DNA from: Halorussus halophilus
GTDB lineage: Archaea > Halobacteriota > Halobacteria > Halobacteriales > Haladaptataceae
DNA length: 64,000 nt
NCBI RefSeq assembly: GCF_008831545.1
Contig: NZ_CP044523.1
Span: 3,224,001 to 3,288,000 of the forward strand
Direction of reading: 5' to 3'
Shown: positions 44,723 to 54,169 of the stretch, piece by piece
How positions within the stretch are numbered: the first letter of the stretch is position 1
Layout of the letters: every line of letters begins with the position of its first letter
Made by a program: the position numbers and the translations under genes
Notes under the pieces: generated by a model
Told to the model about the DNA's origin: nothing
Seen by the model: only the letters and a program-made list of their open reading frames with translations
Database searches by the model: none

Positions 44723-44836
44723 TCACCGACTGATTTTCCGAGCGACGTGCTGGCGAGGCTAAACGTTCAATTTAAAATCACCAGAACGGAGATATATACT
44801 CACGTTCGTGCCCACAACAACCCTCTGATTTGGGAA

Positions 44837-44843
44837 TATTTAA
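44837..44843 (+). promoter_or_regulatory. TATA box of the NCS2 permease gene
   Basis: TATTTAA in GGAATATTTAAGTTG lies 25-31 bp before the ATG at 44868. A second AT-rich motif, AGATATATACTC near 44790-44801, is further up. Confidence 0.55.
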
Positions 44844-44867
44844 GTTGTGACTGCAGAATTGTGCAAC

Positions 44868-46298
44868 ATGGGACTCGCGGAGTACTTCAATTTCGAGGAG
44901 CACGGGACCGACTTACGAACGGAGGTTCTTGCCGGACTGACTACGTTCCTGACGATGAGTTACATCGTCGTGGTCAATCCGGCCATCCTCTCGAACGCCA
45001 TCCAAATCGACGGCGTCGGGCCGGGCCGAACGTTCCAAATGATAGCCGTCGTGACGCTCATCTCGGCGGCCGTCGCCACGCTGACGATGGCGCTGTACGC
45101 GAAACGGCCGTTCGGACAGGCACCGGGACTCGGCTTGAACGCTTTCTTCGCGTTCACCGTCGTCGGGTCGCTCGGCGTCAGTTGGCAGACGGCGCTCGCC
45201 GCAGTGGTCGTGGAGGGTATCATCTTCATCGCGCTCACCGCAGTCGGCGCTCGCACCTTCATCATTCGACTGTTCCCCGAACCCGTGAAACTCGCAGTCG
45301 GTGCGGGTATCGGTCTCTTCCTCGCGATTATCGGCTTAGAAGAGATGCGAGTCGTCGCGGGTGACTCGGCGACCTTCCTCACGTTCAATCCCGTCTTTGC
45401 TTCCGACCCCGTCGCCATCATCTCCGTGGTCGGTCTCTTCCTGACGCTCGCACTCTACGCCCGTGGCGTCAAAGGCTCGATTATCGTCGGCATCGTCGCC
45501 ACCTCGCTCATGGGCTACGCCGCCGACGCGATGGGCTACGCGGCGTTTGCCGCGGACAACGCACCGCCCGGAATTACGCTCAAGTCGCCGATTCCGCTGG
45601 TTCCGAGCACGCCCGTCACCTACGACGCTGCGAGCTACAACATCGCGCCGCTCGCTGGCGCGTTCGTCACCGGATTGCAGAACGTCGAAGCCTTCTCCTT
45701 CGCACTCATCGTGTTCACCTTCTTCTTCGTGGACTTCTTCGACACTGCGGGCACCCTCACGGGCGTCTCGCAGGTCGCTGGCTTCCTCGACGAAGACGGC
45801 AACCTGCCCGACATCGACAAGCCGCTCATGGCCGACGCAGTCGGTACGACAGTCGGCGGGATGCTCGGCACCTCGACGGTGACGACCTACATCGAGTCGG
45901 CGACAGGCGTCGAAGAGGGCGGACGAACGGGCATGACTGCGCTCGTCGTTGCGCTCCTGTTCCTCGCCTCGCTCGCCGTCGTCCCACTGGCAGTCGCCGT
46001 GCCGACCTACGCCTCCCACCTCGTGCTGGTCGTCATCGGCATCGTGATGCTCCAGAACGTGGTCGAAATCGCGTGGGACGACCTCACGTACGCGGTTCCG
46101 GCCGGGATGACCATCCTCGTGATGCCGTTCACGTTCTCCATCGCGTACGGCATCGCCGCGGGCATCATCTCGTTCCCCATCGTGAAGGCCGCGGCGGGCG
46201 AACTCGACGACACGCGGCCTGGCCACTGGGTACTCGCCGCCGCGTTCGTCCTCTACTTCGTCGTGCGGACTGGTGGGTTCCTGGCTGGCAACGTCTAA
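44868..46298 (+). CDS. NCS2/AzgA-type nucleobase permease
   Basis: 476 residues from ATG 44868 (MGLAEYFNFEEHGTDL); the GTG at 44847 would overlap the promoter. The N-terminal signature RTEVLAGLTTFLTMSYIVVVNPAIL and GLGLNAFFAFTVV are typical of AzgA-like guanine/hypoxanthine carriers, with about 12-14 membrane segments and the TM8-like FFFVDFFDTAGTLTGV motif. It probably imports purine bases with protons. Confidence 0.9.
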   Translation: MGLAEYFNFEEHGTDLRTEVLAGLTTFLTMSYIVVVNPAILSNAIQIDGVGPGRTFQMIAVVTLISAAVATLTMALYAKRPFGQAPGLGLNAFFAFTVVGSLGVSWQTALAAVVVEGIIFIALTAVGARTFIIRLFPEPVKLAVGAGIGLFLAIIGLEEMRVVAGDSATFLTFNPVFASDPVAIISVVGLFLTLALYARGVKGSIIVGIVATSLMGYAADAMGYAAFAADNAPPGITLKSPIPLVPSTPVTYDAASYNIAPLAGAFVTGLQNVEAFSFALIVFTFFFVDFFDTAGTLTGVSQVAGFLDEDGNLPDIDKPLMADAVGTTVGGMLGTSTVTTYIESATGVEEGGRTGMTALVVALLFLASLAVVPLAVAVPTYASHLVLVVIGIVMLQNVVEIAWDDLTYAVPAGMTILVMPFTFSIAYGIAAGIISFPIVKAAAGELDDTRPGHWVLAAAFVLYFVVRTGGFLAGNV

Positions 46299-46347
46299 GC
46301 GAGACGCCCGACTTTTCTTGCGAGACACTCTCTCGCCGCGGAAACGG

Positions 46348-46353
46348 TTATAT
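46348..46353 (+). promoter_or_regulatory. TATA box of the 46381 gene
   Basis: TTATAT in CGGTTATATCGTC lies 28-33 bp before the ATG at 46381. Confidence 0.45.
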
Positions 46354-46380
46354 CGTCTGCTGTCGATATGTAATTCGACA

Positions 46381-46743
46381 ATGAGCGAATTCAGTGACGA
46401 GGACACACACAGCGACGACGACAAATATAGCGACGACGACACCCTGGACGGACAGGAACAGTACGACCGAACTGAAGCGGACGAACCGATTGCGAAGATA
46501 TACTACGCAGACGAGGAGGCGACGCAGGTAGACGCCGCCTTCGTCATTGAGGACTGGGACTGGGTCGTCGGGTTCAACCAGATAGCGACCGACGAGTACG
46601 ACTACGTCTCGATTCCGGTGGAGAAGGTCATCGGCGTCATGTCGCCACAGTACGCCTCGTTCTCCCAGAACGGACGCCGAATCACCGGGTACGGAGTCAC
46701 CGACGAGGAACTAAGTTCGTTCGCCGACCTGTTGCCGGTCTAG
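46381..46743 (+). CDS. Small acidic protein of unknown function
   Basis: 120 residues from ATG 46381 (MSEFSDEDTHSDDDK). The first ~35 are Asp/Ser/Glu-rich and disordered; the rest (IAKIYYADEEATQVDAAFVIEDWDWVVGF to the end) looks like one small folded domain ending SSFADLLPV. No membrane segment. It is 30 bp before the arylsulfotransferase-like gene and may be co-transcribed. Confidence 0.7.
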   Translation: MSEFSDEDTHSDDDKYSDDDTLDGQEQYDRTEADEPIAKIYYADEEATQVDAAFVIEDWDWVVGFNQIATDEYDYVSIPVEKVIGVMSPQYASFSQNGRRITGYGVTDEELSSFADLLPV

Positions 46744-46773
46744 AGGGTCACTACTTTTAATCTGGGGCGAGTC

Positions 46774-48192
46774 GTGACGCGGTACGTGAATCTCCGCACC
46801 CTTCCACGTCGCTGGGTCGTCCGCGGCGTCGCCGCGCTGTTGGTCCTCTCGTTGCTCGCACCTGCGGGCATCTCCGGGGCGACGCACTTCGCGACGACAG
46901 AGGACCCGACGAACCTCCGGGCGTCCATCGACGAACCTGCGAACGGCACGACCATCATCTCGATTCAGGGGTTCCACTTCCAGGGGATGGCCAACGAGAA
47001 CAAGCCCGCGCGACTCGTCGCGGTCGGTCCCCGCGGGCGGGTGCAGTGGGTCCACAACGGCTCTGGCTTCGACGCGACGTGGTTCTACGACGTGGACCCG
47101 TTGGAGAACGGGAACCTGCTCGTGACCGCGACGGCGAAGGGCGAGACGCTGGTGTACGAGTTGGATATTGAAACGCAGGAGCGCGTCTGGACCCAGCGAC
47201 TGCCCATCCACGACACCCACGACGTGGACCTAATCAACGGCGACGAACTCCTCGTGGCGAACATGCGCGCGGAGGGCAAGCGAGACCGTCTGTTCGTCTA
47301 CAACATGACGAAAGACGACGTGGTCTGGCGCTGGCAGTTCGGCGCGCACTTCCCACTCTCGGGAGGCGGTAAATCGCACGACTGGACCCACGTCAACGAC
47401 ATCGACAAGATCGGCGAGGGCAGGTACATGGCATCGCCGCGCAACTTCGACCAGGTCATCGTCGTCAACCGCTCGACCAAGGAAATCGAGATGCGACTCG
47501 GAAGCGACGACGACTACTCGGTGCTGAACGAACAGCACAACCCCCAGTACTTGGAGAGCGAGAACGGCACGCCGACGATTCTCGTGGCCGACAGCGAGAA
47601 CGACCGCATCGTCGAGTACGCGAAGGAGAACGGCGAGTGGAAGCGCACGTGGAACCTCGGAACGAAGGGGCTGAACTGGCCGCGTGACGCCGACCGACTG
47701 CCGAACGGCAACACGATGGTCGTGGACACGATGAACCACCGCGTCTTCGAGGTGACGCCAGAAGGGAACGTCGTCTGGGAGTTCCACGCGCCGTGGGCAC
47801 CCTACGACGTAGAGCGCGTGAACCTGGGCGACGAACCGGGCGGCCCGACCATCCGCGACATGGGCAAGTCGGGGAGCTACAACGTCAGCGGGAGCGGACT
47901 GGCGATTCAGGGCAAGAACAGCAAGACTGTCTCGTTCTGGCTAGTCGAAGTGACTCGCGGGACGTTCCTCCAGCAACCGGCGAACGACTTCGCCCGGACG
48001 TGGGCGCACGTCACTCCTTGGATTCGCCCGATTTGGATGAACAGTTGGGAGTTCTTGGGCGTCGTGGTCGGACTGCTGACGCTGGTGGTGTGGGGTCTCG
48101 GCGAAGTCGTGTATCAGCGCAAACGGATTCAGTACGGCGCGTTCGAACTGTTCGACAGGATTTCGGACTGGGTGAACGGGCGGCGAATCTGA
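46774..48192 (+). CDS. Arylsulfotransferase-like beta-propeller membrane protein
   Basis: 472 residues, GTG start at 46774. A membrane helix at ~16-36 (GVAALLVLSLLAPAGISG) is a signal or anchor, and a second at ~425-447 (FLGVVVGLLTLVVWGLGEVV) fixes the C-terminus. Between lie propeller repeats (LLVTATAKGETLVYEL, ILVADSENDRIVEY, TMVVDTMNHRVFEVTPEGNVVWEF) matching the ASST family. HDTHDVD and DWTHVNDID carry conserved histidines. Sulfotransfer is not proven; the histidines may instead be structural. Confidence 0.8.
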   Translation: MTRYVNLRTLPRRWVVRGVAALLVLSLLAPAGISGATHFATTEDPTNLRASIDEPANGTTIISIQGFHFQGMANENKPARLVAVGPRGRVQWVHNGSGFDATWFYDVDPLENGNLLVTATAKGETLVYELDIETQERVWTQRLPIHDTHDVDLINGDELLVANMRAEGKRDRLFVYNMTKDDVVWRWQFGAHFPLSGGGKSHDWTHVNDIDKIGEGRYMASPRNFDQVIVVNRSTKEIEMRLGSDDDYSVLNEQHNPQYLESENGTPTILVADSENDRIVEYAKENGEWKRTWNLGTKGLNWPRDADRLPNGNTMVVDTMNHRVFEVTPEGNVVWEFHAPWAPYDVERVNLGDEPGGPTIRDMGKSGSYNVSGSGLAIQGKNSKTVSFWLVEVTRGTFLQQPANDFARTWAHVTPWIRPIWMNSWEFLGVVVGLLTLVVWGLGEVVYQRKRIQYGAFELFDRISDWVNGRRI

Positions 48193-48199
48193 GAGGACG

Positions 48200-48642
48200 C
48201 TACTTTCGACTGCGTTCGGGTTCGCGCTCTCGGGCGCGAGCGCGGTCCTCCACGTCTTCTAACGACTCCGTGTCGAGCAGTCGTTCGAGCTTTCGTTCGA
48301 ACTGCTCGTCGGTGAGTTCGCCGCGAGCGTACCGGTCCCTGAGCGTTTCGAGCGCCTCCTTGTTGTTCGTGGGTTCGTCGGGCGTCTCGTCCTCCGTCTT
48401 TCGGCCCTGCTTCCACTGGTCGCCCGACCAGTCGTTCCACTCGCCGCCCCCCACTCGTCTAACTCGTCTTCGTCGCCGAAGAGGTACGAGACGACAGGCA
48501 CGACGACGAGATAGCCCAAGAGAAGCGCGGCCAGCCACCAGTCTTGGCCGGTGATCAGTGCGACGAGCCAGACCCCTGTGACGACTGTCCCGGCAATCTC
48601 GGACGCGTTCTCTCGGAAGCGTTCGGAGGGGGTGTCGGCCAT
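48200..48642 (-). pseudogene. SHOCT-domain membrane protein broken by one frameshift in a G-run
   Basis: From ATG 48642 the frame encodes MADTPSERFRENASEIAG, a two-helix membrane part (TVVTGVWLVALITG, LAALLLGYLVVVPVVSYLF) and FGDEDELDEW. It then leaves the correct frame at a run of six G (48447-48452). In the adjacent frame the protein continues GGEWNDWSGDQWKQG and a SHOCT segment (ALETLRDRYARGELTDEQFERKLERLL) to the stop at 48200. One extra G would restore a single ~147-residue protein. This may be a sequencing error, a real mutation or slippage. Confidence 0.7.
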
Positions 48643-48996
48643 ACGTGTCGTAGTTCTGTGTGTCAACGTAATAAACGGAGGTGTCGCGCAATCGGACGCA
48701 AAGTCCGAAATCAGCATTCGATTTTTCAAAGTGCGCATTTTCATCGATGTGGTGGCGCGCGGTGCTGTGACGGGCTGTGTGGTCTTCTAGGTATCGGGAG
48801 TAGCTAGCTTCTCTGCGTTCTTTTCCACGTCGCCGATACTGAAGACGGTCTGATTGAATACCCGGAGCAGTTCGTTTCAGTTTCACGACTCGACACCTTC
48901 AAACACTGAACCACCAAAACCCTCCGTCACAGATAACGTCACGCGCTTCCGCCACCATCACCCTAATACCACTGAAACACCAACCCGAGGACGAAC
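48643..48996. other. 354-bp gap without a recognised gene
   Basis: I see no supported gene. A minus-strand TATA-like CGTTTATTACG (near 48667-48677) could serve the SHOCT gene. The last part before the glutaredoxin gene is rich in CAC/ACC words. Confidence 0.45.
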
Positions 48997-49251
48997 ATGA
49001 CGAACCTCGAACTGTACGACCTTCCGGGCTGTCCGTTCTGCGCGAAAGTGAAGGACAAATTGGACGAACTCGGTCTCGATTACGAGTCCCACGAGGTCCC
49101 GCGCTCGCATAGCGAACGCACCGAAGTCGAGCAGGTCAGCGGCCAGACTGGCGTGCCCGTGCTGGTGGACGAGGAACAAGGCGTCGAAGGCATGTCCGAG
49201 AGCGACGACATCGTGAAGTACTTAGAAGAGACGTACGGCTCGGCGGCGTGA
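48997..49251 (+). CDS. Glutaredoxin-like protein
   Basis: 84 residues with the dithiol active site C12-P-F-C15 (LPGCPFCAKVKDKL), the cis-proline TGVPVLV and the EGMSESDDIVKYLEE end, as in glutaredoxin or the N-terminal thioredoxin-fold half of GST. It probably reduces disulfides in the cytosol. Haloarchaea use gamma-glutamylcysteine, so the partner thiol may not be glutathione. Confidence 0.9.
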   Translation: MTNLELYDLPGCPFCAKVKDKLDELGLDYESHEVPRSHSERTEVEQVSGQTGVPVLVDEEQGVEGMSESDDIVKYLEETYGSAA

Positions 49252-49281
49252 TTCGACACGACCGAACGGATTTTCCGAGAA

Positions 49282-50247
49282 TTACGAACTAGCCGGTTCT
49301 TCCGCTCGCTCCCGAATCAACTCGCGCAGTTCTTCGGGACTCGAAATATCCTCTAGTTCCTCGCGTTCGACCAGTCCAGTGCCATCGACGTTCTCGCGCT
49401 TGGCCTCGTCCACGAAGTAGACAGAACGCGTCTGGACGACGTGGCCGATGGAAGACATGATTCGGGCGCGCTTCTCGGCAGCCTTGGTGAACGCCGAGTG
49501 GCCGGTGAGCACGTTCTCGGCACTGTCGTTGTCCTCGCTGACGGTCTTGAACGGAGCGCGAACCGTCGGGTGGACCTCGAAGCCAGCGCGGGTGAGGACG
49601 GTGACGATACGCTCGTCGTCGCCCTCCGGTTCGGGGTCCTCAGGCGTCGGTTCCTCCTCCCGAACTTCATCGGCACCGTCGAGTACGTCCACGGGACTGG
49701 TGAGGTCGCCCTCGAACATCTCTTCGAGTTCGAGAGCGACTTCGACGCTGGCGTTCATGCCGTCCTCGTACTTCGAGACGGTGCGCCGGGAGACGCCCAA
49801 CTCGGAGGCGAGTTGGCCGAGGCTCCAGTCGCGTTTCTCGCGTTCGTCGCGCAGGATATCGCCATCGATGCTGACGTAGAGGCCGCCCGGTGCGGCGTAG
49901 ACCAACGGCGGCATGCCCTCGACGAACAACTCCATCGCGGTGTCGGGGCTGAAGACGGGAACGCCGTGCCGGAAGTAGACGACACCAGGTTCGAGGTCTT
50001 CGTCGCGGGTTCGCAGTCCCACGACCAGCGGCGTCGCGTCTAAGTACGCGCCGAGTCGCCGCATCTCTAAGCCGGTCTCGCCGTCGAAGGCATCGACGTT
50101 CGCCAACACTTTGAGTAACAAGAGGTCCTCGCCGCGGCGGGCCGCTACGTCGAAGCTCTTCGGTCGAATCGCACACCGGTCGCTGACCGTGAATCCAGCG
50201 TCCTCCAGCATGGCGGTCAGGTTCCCGACCAGTGCAGACCGGGACAT
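49282..50247 (-). CDS. Archaeal HTH-type transcriptional regulator with XRE-like domain
   Basis: 321 residues from ATG 50247 ([19 protein letters not shown]); the open frame reaches 51333 but the added part is opposite tiaS and is not protein-like. The N-terminal ~120 residues resemble a nuclease-like fold ([19 protein letters not shown]). An XRE helix-turn-helix follows at ~130-190 ([37 protein letters not shown]). The C-terminal half begins after an acidic linker. This matches the widely conserved archaeal family named as putative HTH-type regulator. It is divergent from tiaS. Confidence 0.85.
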   Translation of the reverse strand: MSRSALVGNLTAMLEDAGFTVSDRCAIRPKSFDVAARRGEDLLLLKVLANVDAFDGETGLEMRRLGAYLDATPLVVGLRTRDEDLEPGVVYFRHGVPVFSPDTAMELFVEGMPPLVYAAPGGLYVSIDGDILRDEREKRDWSLGQLASELGVSRRTVSKYEDGMNASVEVALELEEMFEGDLTSPVDVLDGADEVREEEPTPEDPEPEGDDERIVTVLTRAGFEVHPTVRAPFKTVSEDNDSAENVLTGHSAFTKAAEKRARIMSSIGHVVQTRSVYFVDEAKRENVDGTGLVEREELEDISSPEELRELIRERAEEPASS

Positions 50248-50397
50248 ATCCGGACGTAAGTGATTCCCCCATATATACGTTGTGCCACTCCCAGACCCTC
50301 CCGAGGCTTGCGATTCTCCCGCGACCAGGCGGTAGTTTGAAGTAGGACGGTCCTGCCTTCGAAAGCCGTTAGTTCCCGACCCTCTAACCCCGGAACA

Positions 50398-51768
50398 GTG
50401 ACGGTTATCGGCCTCGACGACACGGATTCGCGCGAACTGGGGATGTGTACGACGTACCTCGCCGCCCGCGTCGCAGAGCGCGTGGGCGCAGAGCGGTTGG
50501 TCCTCGTGCGCCTGAATCCCGCCGTCGAGTACAAGACGCGAGGCAACGCCGCGCTGGCAGTTCACACCGACTGTGACCCCGAGACGGCCTTCGAAGTCGC
50601 CAGCGAGGAGGTCGCCCGCGCCGCCGAAGTCGAGGACCCGCGAACGAATCCCGGACTCGTCGTCGCGCCGGGCGACCCAGAGGACGTGCCGGACGAAATC
50701 TGCGATTTCGCTCGGCGAGCGGTTCGAGAGTTGCTCACGAGCGAGGAAGCCGACGCGAAAATCGAATCTGCGGGCTACCAGAGTGAGGGCTGGAAGAACG
50801 AACGCGGGAAAATCGGCGCGCTCGCCGCGGTTGGCGCGTGGGCGGCGGGAGCGGCGGGGGCAGAAGCGGCCTCTCCGAGGCCGCTCCCCGAAGGCGAGTC
50901 GGCGGATGAGTCCGCCGACTCGACGGTGAGTGAGGAAGTCTTCGACGACTGGACGCACGAACGCATCTCCTACCGCGAGAGCGACCAGTGGGGCACGCCC
51001 AGAGACGTAGACGCCGAATCGGTCTTCGACGCCGCGAACGAGGGCTACCCGGACGTCTGGGACACGGTGGACCGCGAGACGGGGCAACTCGTCTGCGTAC
51101 CCCACACGCCGGGGCCGATTCTGCACGGCATCCGGGGCGACGACCCCGACGCAGTTCGACAGGTCGCCAACGAAATCGACGGTGAAGCAGTCGAGCGCAC
51201 GGCGACGTTCGTCACGAATCAGGGCACCGACGCACATCTCCGAGACGCCACGCTTCGAGAGGTCGAAGACGGCCACGCGTACCGAGTCGAGGGGACAGTT
51301 ACCACCGAGCCAGAAACTCACAGAGGTGGGCACGTCTTCTTCGACCTACGAGACGGAGGCGAGGAGGGCGACGAAGGCGGCGAATCCGAACTCCGCTGTG
51401 CCGCCTTCGAACCAACCAAGCGATTCCGCGACCGAGTGCGCTCGCTCCGCGAAGGCGACCGAATCGTAGCCTGCGGCGAGGTTTCGGACGGTACGCTGAA
51501 GTTAGAGAAGTTCGCGGTTCGAGACCTGAGCCGAACCGAACTCGTCACGCCGGACTGCCCCAACTGCGGCCGGTCGATGAAGAGCGCCGGAGCGGAGCAG
51601 GGCTACCGGTGTCGGAACTGCAAGACGACGGCACCCGGAAAAGTCGAACGGGAAGTGGAGCGTGAGTTAGAATTTGGCTGGTACGAGGTACCGCCGGAGG
51701 CGCGCAGGCACATCTCCAAACCGCTGGTTCGGGGTGGCTTCGACGCGCCGATTCACCCCGAGAAGTGA
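50398..51768 (+). CDS. tiaS: tRNA-Ile2 2-agmatinylcytidine synthetase TiaS
   Basis: 456 residues with a GTG start at 50398. TiaS attaches agmatine to C34 of tRNA-Ile2 so that it reads AUA. Family marks include [53 protein letters not shown], a [26 protein letters not shown] segment, an OB-like domain, and a C-terminal zinc ribbon [15 protein letters not shown] low-complexity insertion (residues ~155-178) is encoded by two perfect palindromes. Confidence 0.93.
   Translation: MTVIGLDDTDSRELGMCTTYLAARVAERVGAERLVLVRLNPAVEYKTRGNAALAVHTDCDPETAFEVASEEVARAAEVEDPRTNPGLVVAPGDPEDVPDEICDFARRAVRELLTSEEADAKIESAGYQSEGWKNERGKIGALAAVGAWAAGAAGAEAASPRPLPEGESADESADSTVSEEVFDDWTHERISYRESDQWGTPRDVDAESVFDAANEGYPDVWDTVDRETGQLVCVPHTPGPILHGIRGDDPDAVRQVANEIDGEAVERTATFVTNQGTDAHLRDATLREVEDGHAYRVEGTVTTEPETHRGGHVFFDLRDGGEEGDEGGESELRCAAFEPTKRFRDRVRSLREGDRIVACGEVSDGTLKLEKFAVRDLSRTELVTPDCPNCGRSMKSAGAEQGYRCRNCKTTAPGKVEREVERELEFGWYEVPPEARRHISKPLVRGGFDAPIHPEK
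50865..50922. repeat. Two perfect palindromes inside the tiaS coding region
   Basis: AGCGGCCTC (50865-50873), TCC, GAGGCCGCT (50877-50885), then after 9 bp CGAGTCGGCGGA (50895-50906), TGAG, TCCGCCGACTCG (50911-50922). They encode the linker [19 protein letters not shown] and keep the frame. Placement in a tolerant linker suggests inserted palindromic DNA. Confidence 0.65.
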
Positions 51769-52000
51769 GTTTGCCGAATATCGGAGTGTGAAACCGTTCT
51801 TTCAGTCAAGAAGACATTCATTGTCCGAGAGGACGACGCACAACTATGAATCGGAGCAAGACGGTCCTGCTCGCTGCGCTTCACAGGCGTGCGACTTGCA
51901 GGGTTCAACACCCAGTCACGCGGATTTCCGGTGGCGAGGCTCGTCCGTGCCGCGAAGGGACGCTCACGAGTTTGCCGCCCGAAAATAGAGGTGTTCGGAG

Positions 52001-52528
52001 TTGAACCGCCGAACGTTCGTCACCGCCCTCCTCGGCGTCTGTTCAGTCTCGGGTTGTCTCGGGAGTTCGATGCCGGGCGACTCGTCGGAGAAGACGACTG
52101 ATACGACTTCCCGAGAGAGGACAGACACGACCACCGAGAAGACAGTTCGCGAGACGAAGAAGCCGAAGACGGAGACGAGCGGCCACCCGCTCACCAACTG
52201 GGAGCGGTCGACCGACTGCGAGGGCGAACACGACGGGATGTACGACAGCGTCGTCAAAGTCGCCAGAGTCGCCGAGGAACTGCCGGAGATATACGACCCA
52301 ATCGAGTTCTCGAAACTCCCCGAGGCAGAGAAAGACATCCTCCGAGAAGTGACGAGCGTCGGTGGCTACGGTACGTGCAACACCTCCGACGCGTTCGACA
52401 GCTTCGTAGACCGCGTGACCGACCACCGGGAGCACCAAGAGTCGGACGAGATGCACGTCTATCTCGAACGAGACGGGACGTACTACGGACTCTACGTCGA
52501 AGTGTTAGACCAAGTGTACGCGTACTGA
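52001..52528 (+). CDS. Exported lipoprotein of unknown function
   Basis: 175 residues, apparent TTG start at 52001, NRRTFVTALLGVCSVSGCLGSS. RR followed by a hydrophobic stretch and the lipobox SVSGC is typical of a haloarchaeal Tat lipoprotein; C19 would carry the lipid. A Thr/Ser/Lys/Glu linker (~24-65) leads to an acidic domain with two more cysteines (DCEGEHDGM, GTCNTSDAF) that may pair. No family recognised. It converges on the Nudix gene. Confidence 0.7.
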   Translation: MNRRTFVTALLGVCSVSGCLGSSMPGDSSEKTTDTTSRERTDTTTEKTVRETKKPKTETSGHPLTNWERSTDCEGEHDGMYDSVVKVARVAEELPEIYDPIEFSKLPEAEKDILREVTSVGGYGTCNTSDAFDSFVDRVTDHREHQESDEMHVYLERDGTYYGLYVEVLDQVYAY

Positions 52529-52544
52529 ACGCGGGAGACCGCTT

Positions 52545-53069
52545 TCAGCCGAGTCGCTCCCACGCCCGCTCGAATCGTCGGTCGTGCGGCGGGAGAAACA
52601 CGCCGTCGAAAGCGGCGAACGAGTCGGGCGTGAACCAACCGACGCTCGATACTTCCGGACCGGCGTGCGGTGCGCCGTCGATGTCGTCGTACTTGACCAC
52701 GAAACCGATTGAGACGATTCGTTTTCCGTCGAACGGCTCGGCCGTGAACGTGTCGAGCAGTTCGAGAGCGTCTGGGTCCGCCTCGACGCCGGTCTCCTCT
52801 CGAAGTTCGCGGACCGCGGCTTCTTCGGGTGATTCGTCCACTTCGAGATGGCCGCCGGGAACTGCCCACTTACCGACACCGGGTTCGACCGCGCGCTCGG
52901 TCAGTAGCACGCCATCGTCGCCGACGACTGCAACCCCAGCAGTCGGGACGGGGTTGCGCCACACGACGCGGTCACAGGCGTCACAGTACTGCCGCTCGCG
53001 CCCTTCTATCTCGCGGTCCGTGAGTGGCGTGGCACAGTCCGGACAGAAATTTGCGGGAAACGTCGTCAT
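52545..53069 (-). CDS. Nudix hydrolase with N-terminal zinc ribbon
   Basis: 174 residues. C9, C12, C29 and C32 form a zinc ribbon as in NudC-like proteins. The Nudix box GGHLEVDESPEEAAVREL-REETG occupies 72-94 with the metal-binding glutamates. It should cleave nucleoside diphosphate derivatives such as ADP-ribose or NADH; the substrate is not determined. Its ATG overlaps the stop of the threonine-synthase-like gene by 4 bp, so it is the last gene of a three-gene minus-strand operon. Confidence 0.9.
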   Translation of the reverse strand: MTTFPANFCPDCATPLTDREIEGRERQYCDACDRVVWRNPVPTAGVAVVGDDGVLLTERAVEPGVGKWAVPGGHLEVDESPEEAAVRELREETGVEADPDALELLDTFTAEPFDGKRIVSIGFVVKYDDIDGAPHAGPEVSSVGWFTPDSFAAFDGVFLPPHDRRFERAWERLG

Positions 53070-54169
53070 CCTTTCAGACCGCTCCCGGTGAGCGGGACGA
53101 CCACGTCGTCCGACTGGTCTACGACGCCGCGTTCCCGATACGCTTCGAGCGCGGCGGGTGCGGCCGCGCTCGTCGGTTCGACGTAGAAACCGCCTCGGCG
53201 AAGTCGTCCGAGCGCGTCCTCGACTTCCGGTTCGCCGAGCGTGATTGCGTCGCCGTCTGTGTCCTCGATAGCACGCAGAATCTGGTCTTTCCGTGCGGGG
53301 TCGAGAATCTGGATGCCGTCGGCGACCGAGTTGTTGGCGTTGGGGCCGTCATCGCTGGGCAGTTCGTCGGCGATGGGCGCGTACCCCGCAGCCTGCGCGC
53401 CGAGCAGTCTGGGCATCCGGTCGGTCCAGCCAGCCTCCTTCAGTGCGCGAAAGCCCCGATGGGCTCCCAAGAAGAGCGTGCCGTGGCCGAGTGGCATGAC
53501 GACTGCGTCCGGAACCTCCCAGTCGCGCTGGGCCGCGACTTCGTAGGCGAACGTCGCGGTGCCAGCGAAAAACGCCGGATTCCACGCGTGGCTGGCGTAC
53601 CAACCGGACTCGTCACTCTCCACAGCATCTATACAGGCGTCGGTCACGTCCTGTCGCGTCCCCTCGACTTTCACGGGAGTCGCGCCGACGCGCTTGATGG
53701 CGTCGAGTTTCGACTGCTTGGCGTCTGCTGGCACGTAGATGTCGGCGTCGATTCCGGCGCGGGCGGCGTACTGGGCGATTGCCGCGCCAGCGTTGCCCGA
53801 GGAGTCCTCGACGACGCGTTCGACGCCCAGTTCTTTGGCCCGCGAGAGCGTGGTGGTCGCGCCGCGGTCCTTGAAACTCCCGGACGGAAAGACGTACTCC
53901 AGTTTGAACTGGGCGTTCCAGTCGGGTGCATCTTGGAGCGGCGTGAAGCCCTCGCCGAGCGTGACCTCGGGCGAGATTGGGAGGAACTGTGAGAAGGTCC
54001 AGAGACCCTTTCGGGTGTCGAGAGCGGTGAAATCTGGCGGGAAGTTACGCTTCGGGAGCGGGCGGTCGGCGAATTCGAGCGCGTGCCCACAGTCACAGCG
54101 CCACGGTTCGTCAGGTCCGGCGACGTATGAGGCTCCACAGGCCGGGCAGGAGAGATTAGAAGGGCCCAT
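53066..54169 (-). CDS. PLP-dependent threonine-synthase-like enzyme
   Basis: 367 residues from ATG 54169 (MGPSNLSCPACGASY); a longer frame overlaps the upstream gene and is rejected. An N-terminal zinc ribbon (CPAC, CDCG) precedes a fold-type II PLP domain. The PLP lysine is in PSGSFKDRGA, the phosphate loop is SSGNAGAAIAQYAARAG, and the end has VVPLTGSGLKG. Closest by eye to threonine synthase; a related lyase is also possible. The TGATG overlap with the AstE-like gene upstream implies coupled translation. Confidence 0.88.
   Translation of the reverse strand: MGPSNLSCPACGASYVAGPDEPWRCDCGHALEFADRPLPKRNFPPDFTALDTRKGLWTFSQFLPISPEVTLGEGFTPLQDAPDWNAQFKLEYVFPSGSFKDRGATTTLSRAKELGVERVVEDSSGNAGAAIAQYAARAGIDADIYVPADAKQSKLDAIKRVGATPVKVEGTRQDVTDACIDAVESDESGWYASHAWNPAFFAGTATFAYEVAAQRDWEVPDAVVMPLGHGTLFLGAHRGFRALKEAGWTDRMPRLLGAQAAGYAPIADELPSDDGPNANNSVADGIQILDPARKDQILRAIEDTDGDAITLGEPEVEDALGRLRRGGFYVEPTSAAAPAALEAYRERGVVDQSDDVVVPLTGSGLKG

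Noticed and set aside
50248-51333. 360-residue extension of the HTH regulator
   Set aside because: It is antisense to tiaS and lacks protein-like composition; the family start is at 50247.
51885-51935. tRNA-like GGGTTCAACACCC segment
   Set aside because: Only three bases of the T-stem pair, and there is no acceptor stem or anticodon arm around it.
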